DNA of 8,694 bases from the NCBI GenBank assembly GCA_947372535.1, contig CANBUA010000208.1, forward strand, positions 1 to 8,694, written 5' to 3'. Both the position numbers and the translations under genes were made by a program. Under the pieces are notes generated by a model that ran no database searches, had not been told where the DNA came from, and was given only the letters and a program-made list of their open reading frames with translations. Of this stretch, positions 7,102-8,694 are shown in pieces; the stretch's first letter is position 1; each line of letters opens with the position of its first letter. Source of the DNA: Burkholderiales bacterium (GTDB lineage Bacteria; Pseudomonadota; Gammaproteobacteria; Burkholderiales; Burkholderiaceae).

Positions 7102-7199
7102 ATGGCGCGATAGGTTCAAAGGCGATGGGGCATGATAACGACGGCATCTTGCAGCGCAGATGTAGCATAGGGACTATTTGACGAATCATCGGGCACGAC
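7102..7199. promoter_or_regulatory. Divergent intergenic region, merR / CHI-like gene
   Basis: This region must hold the promoters of both flanking genes. For the - strand a TATCAT -10-like hexamer reads at 7137-7132. For the + strand TTGCAG (7149-7154) is a possible -35, with ACTATT (about 7173-7178) 18 nt further on. An imperfect dyad CATCT-N8-AGATG (7145-7149, 7158-7162) overlaps the candidate -35 and could be a MerR-type operator. All promoter calls here are weak. Confidence 0.35.
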
Positions 7200-7898
7200 A
7201 TGGTGAATCCCATTTCTGAACGCTGCATGGCCCTGGCCTTGGGCTTGAGCTGTGCTGCCTTCTGGACCGCGTCCAGGGCTGCGACAGAGGGCATGGCCGA
7301 GCCTGCTGCCGCATCCGCTTCGGCAGCCTCAGCCCCTGGGGGGCCGCAGACTGCCGCAAGTGAGTTTGGCGATCTCGCGGGTCGCGATGTGGCTGGCCTG
7401 CACTTCGCGCCCACCCATCTGCTCGATGGGCGACATCTGGTGCTCAATGGCGCGGGCGTTCGGGCCAAGATGATCGTCAAGGTGTACGCCATGAGCCTGT
7501 ACCTGCCACGCCCCGAGCCCGATGCGCAGGCGCTGCTGCGCAGTGACGCACCACATCACATTGAATTGCTGCTGCTGCGCGACGTCGATGCCGAGCGCAT
7601 GGCCGAGGGCTTTGGCAAGGCCATGTTGGCCCACTTGAAAGCTGCGCAGGCGGAGGCCTTGCGCGAGCGGGTGCAGCTGCTGTCTCAGGCGCTGATGCGC
7701 CATGGAGACGCCCATCGCGGTGAATCCATGCAACTGGACTACCAACCGGACCGGGGCACCAGCGTGACCCTGGCCGGGCAACGTGTGTGCCCGGACATCC
7801 CGGGGGGCGATTTCAACGAGGCCATGATGGCCATGTGGCTGGGGCCCGATGCGGCCGACGAGCGCTTGAAGGCCGCTCTGCTGGGCGCCCTGCCTTGA
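7200..7898 (+). CDS. Exported chalcone-isomerase-like protein
   Basis: The 232-aa protein has a likely Sec signal peptide (residues 1-27 or so: a charged start with Arg8, a hydrophobic core MALALGLSCAAFW, and a small-residue cleavage region near SRAA), then an Ala/Ser/Pro-rich linker to about residue 55. The rest matches the bacterial chalcone-isomerase-like fold: LVLNGAGVRAKMIVKVYAMSLYLP (80-103), a basic-acidic helical middle, and the C-terminal GGDFNEAMMAMWLGP with a final LKAALLGALP helix. Bacterial members are periplasmic proteins of unclear function; fatty-acid binding or a structural role is possible, and isomerase activity should not be assumed. No strong ribosome-binding site is seen. 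ATG 7200 is preferred over ATG 7227 because the later start would drop the positive N-region of the signal peptide. It is divergent from merR and convergent with ubiE, which ends 30 nt away. Confidence 0.85.
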   Translation: MVNPISERCMALALGLSCAAFWTASRAATEGMAEPAAASASAASAPGGPQTAASEFGDLAGRDVAGLHFAPTHLLDGRHLVLNGAGVRAKMIVKVYAMSLYLPRPEPDAQALLRSDAPHHIELLLLRDVDAERMAEGFGKAMLAHLKAAQAEALRERVQLLSQALMRHGDAHRGESMQLDYQPDRGTSVTLAGQRVCPDIPGGDFNEAMMAMWLGPDAADERLKAALLGALP

Positions 7899-7900
7899 TC

Positions 7901-7913
7901 GGCTGGTACAGCC
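7901..7913. terminator. Small hairpin between convergent genes
   Basis: GGCTG/CAGCC form a 5-bp stem with a 3-nt loop in the 30-nt gap between the stops of the CHI-like gene and ubiE. No T-run follows on either strand, so termination from it would be weak. It is the only structured element in the gap. Confidence 0.3.
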
Positions 7914-7928
7914 AACCCATGGCTCAGC

Positions 7929-8660
7929 TCAGCACTTGATGCCCATGTGAAGAGCCACGACGCCACCGGTCATGTTGTGCACGTCGACGTGGCCGAAGCC
8001 TGCGGTTTTCATCATGGCCTTGAGCGTGGCCTGATCGGGGTGCATGCGGATGGATTCGGCCAGGTACTGGTAGCTGGCGGCATCGCCCGCCACGAACTGG
8101 CCCAGCTTGGGCAGCACCTTGAACGAGTACCAGTCGTAAGCCTTGGCCAGCGGCTTGGCCACCTTGGAGAACTCCAGCACCAGCAGGCGGCCACCCGGGC
8201 GCAGCACGCGGCACATCTCGGCCAGGGCGGCTTCCTTGTGGGTCATGTTGCGCAGGCCGAAGGCCACGGTGACCACATCGAAGGTGCCGGTGGGGAAGGG
8301 CAGTTTTTCAGCGTCGCACAGGGTGGTGGGCAGGGCCATGCCGACGTTGAGCAGGCGGTCGCGACCGGTGCTCAGCATGGCTTCGTTGATGTCGGTGTGG
8401 ACCACCATGCCGCTGGGGCCCACGCGGCGGGCAAAGGCCTCGGCCAGGTCGCCCGTGCCGCCGGCAATGTCCAGCACCTTGGAGCCTTCGCGCACGCCGC
8501 TGGCGGCGATGGTGTAGGCCTTCCAGAGCCGGTGCATGCCCATGGACATCAGGTCGTTCATGATGTCGTATTTGGATGCCACGGAGTCAAAGACACCGCG
8601 AACCCGACCGGCCTTTTCAGACTCGTCGACCTGCTGGAAACCGAAGTGCGTGCTGCTCAT
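7929..8660 (-). CDS. ubiE: Ubiquinone/menaquinone biosynthesis C-methyltransferase UbiE
   Basis: SAM-dependent class I methyltransferase that methylates the benzoquinol ring in ubiquinone synthesis, and demethylmenaquinol where menaquinone is made. The 243-aa length is close to the E. coli enzyme (251). Visible signatures are [21 protein letters not shown] (19-39), the SAM motif [13 protein letters not shown] (62-73), acidic residue Asp90 at the end of beta-2, the CDAEKLPFP motif (115-123), VAFGLRN (132-138) and [16 protein letters not shown] (151-166). The N-terminus [14 protein letters not shown] is typical of betaproteobacterial UbiE and fixes the start at 8660, though no strong ribosome-binding site is seen in the 34 nt available upstream. 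The downstream neighbour is the convergent CHI-like gene, not the ubiJ/ubiB genes that often follow ubiE. Confidence 0.97.
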   Translation of the reverse strand: MSSTHFGFQQVDESEKAGRVRGVFDSVASKYDIMNDLMSMGMHRLWKAYTIAASGVREGSKVLDIAGGTGDLAEAFARRVGPSGMVVHTDINEAMLSTGRDRLLNVGMALPTTLCDAEKLPFPTGTFDVVTVAFGLRNMTHKEAALAEMCRVLRPGGRLLVLEFSKVAKPLAKAYDWYSFKVLPKLGQFVAGDAASYQYLAESIRMHPDQATLKAMMKTAGFGHVDVHNMTGGVVALHMGIKC

Positions 8661-8694
8661 GGAGCGGCATCTTAAGCCAAGGCGGAGCCTGCAG

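Overview
The window is GC-rich chromosomal DNA with dense, housekeeping-type gene content. The order pheS ... pheT, ihfA, a small MerR-family gene and tRNA-Pro, together with the residue patterns of PheS, IhfA and UbiE, points to a betaproteobacterium, most likely Burkholderiales (Comamonadaceae or the Leptothrix/Aquabacterium/Roseateles neighbourhood). This placement is by recognition, not by a search.

Layout. Bases 1-114 are a structured leader: a hairpin (25-48), then a perfect rho-independent-type terminator hairpin (60-84) about 30 nt before the pheS start. The terminator's 5' arm can also pair with an upstream segment (13-20), which is the geometry of an attenuator. Next on the + strand come pheS (115-1152), an Ahr/YjgB-type zinc aldehyde reductase gene (1237-2262), pheT (2321-4762), ihfA (4837-5196), a MerR-type regulator gene (5269-5889) and tRNA-Pro(GGG) (5962-6038), which has its own extended -10 promoter and a strong terminator (6049-6086). 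After a non-coding stretch of about 160 nt with short direct repeats, a second, larger MerR-type regulator lies on the - strand (6247-7101). It is divergent from a gene for an exported chalcone-isomerase-like protein (7200-7898, +). That gene converges with ubiE (7929-8660, -), the C-methyltransferase of ubiquinone/menaquinone synthesis.

How the parts fit. PheS and PheT are the alpha and beta subunits of phenylalanyl-tRNA synthetase and are normally encoded side by side. Here a complete oxidoreductase gene with its own ribosome-binding site sits between them in the same direction, so the three are probably co-transcribed. IhfA is the alpha subunit of the nucleoid protein IHF. The MerR gene next to it belongs to a long-conserved but poorly understood neighbourhood (pheT-ihfA-merR-tRNA-Pro), also seen in pseudomonads. 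The right-hand genes look like separate units: a Cys-free MerR regulator facing an exported protein gene, and ubiE reading inward.

I saw no CRISPR array, insertion sequence, toxin-antitoxin pair or defence system. The most notable points are the split pheS/pheT pair, the attenuator-like pheS leader, an apparent A-C mismatch in the tRNA-Pro T-stem, and the unassigned MerR/CHI-like divergent pair.
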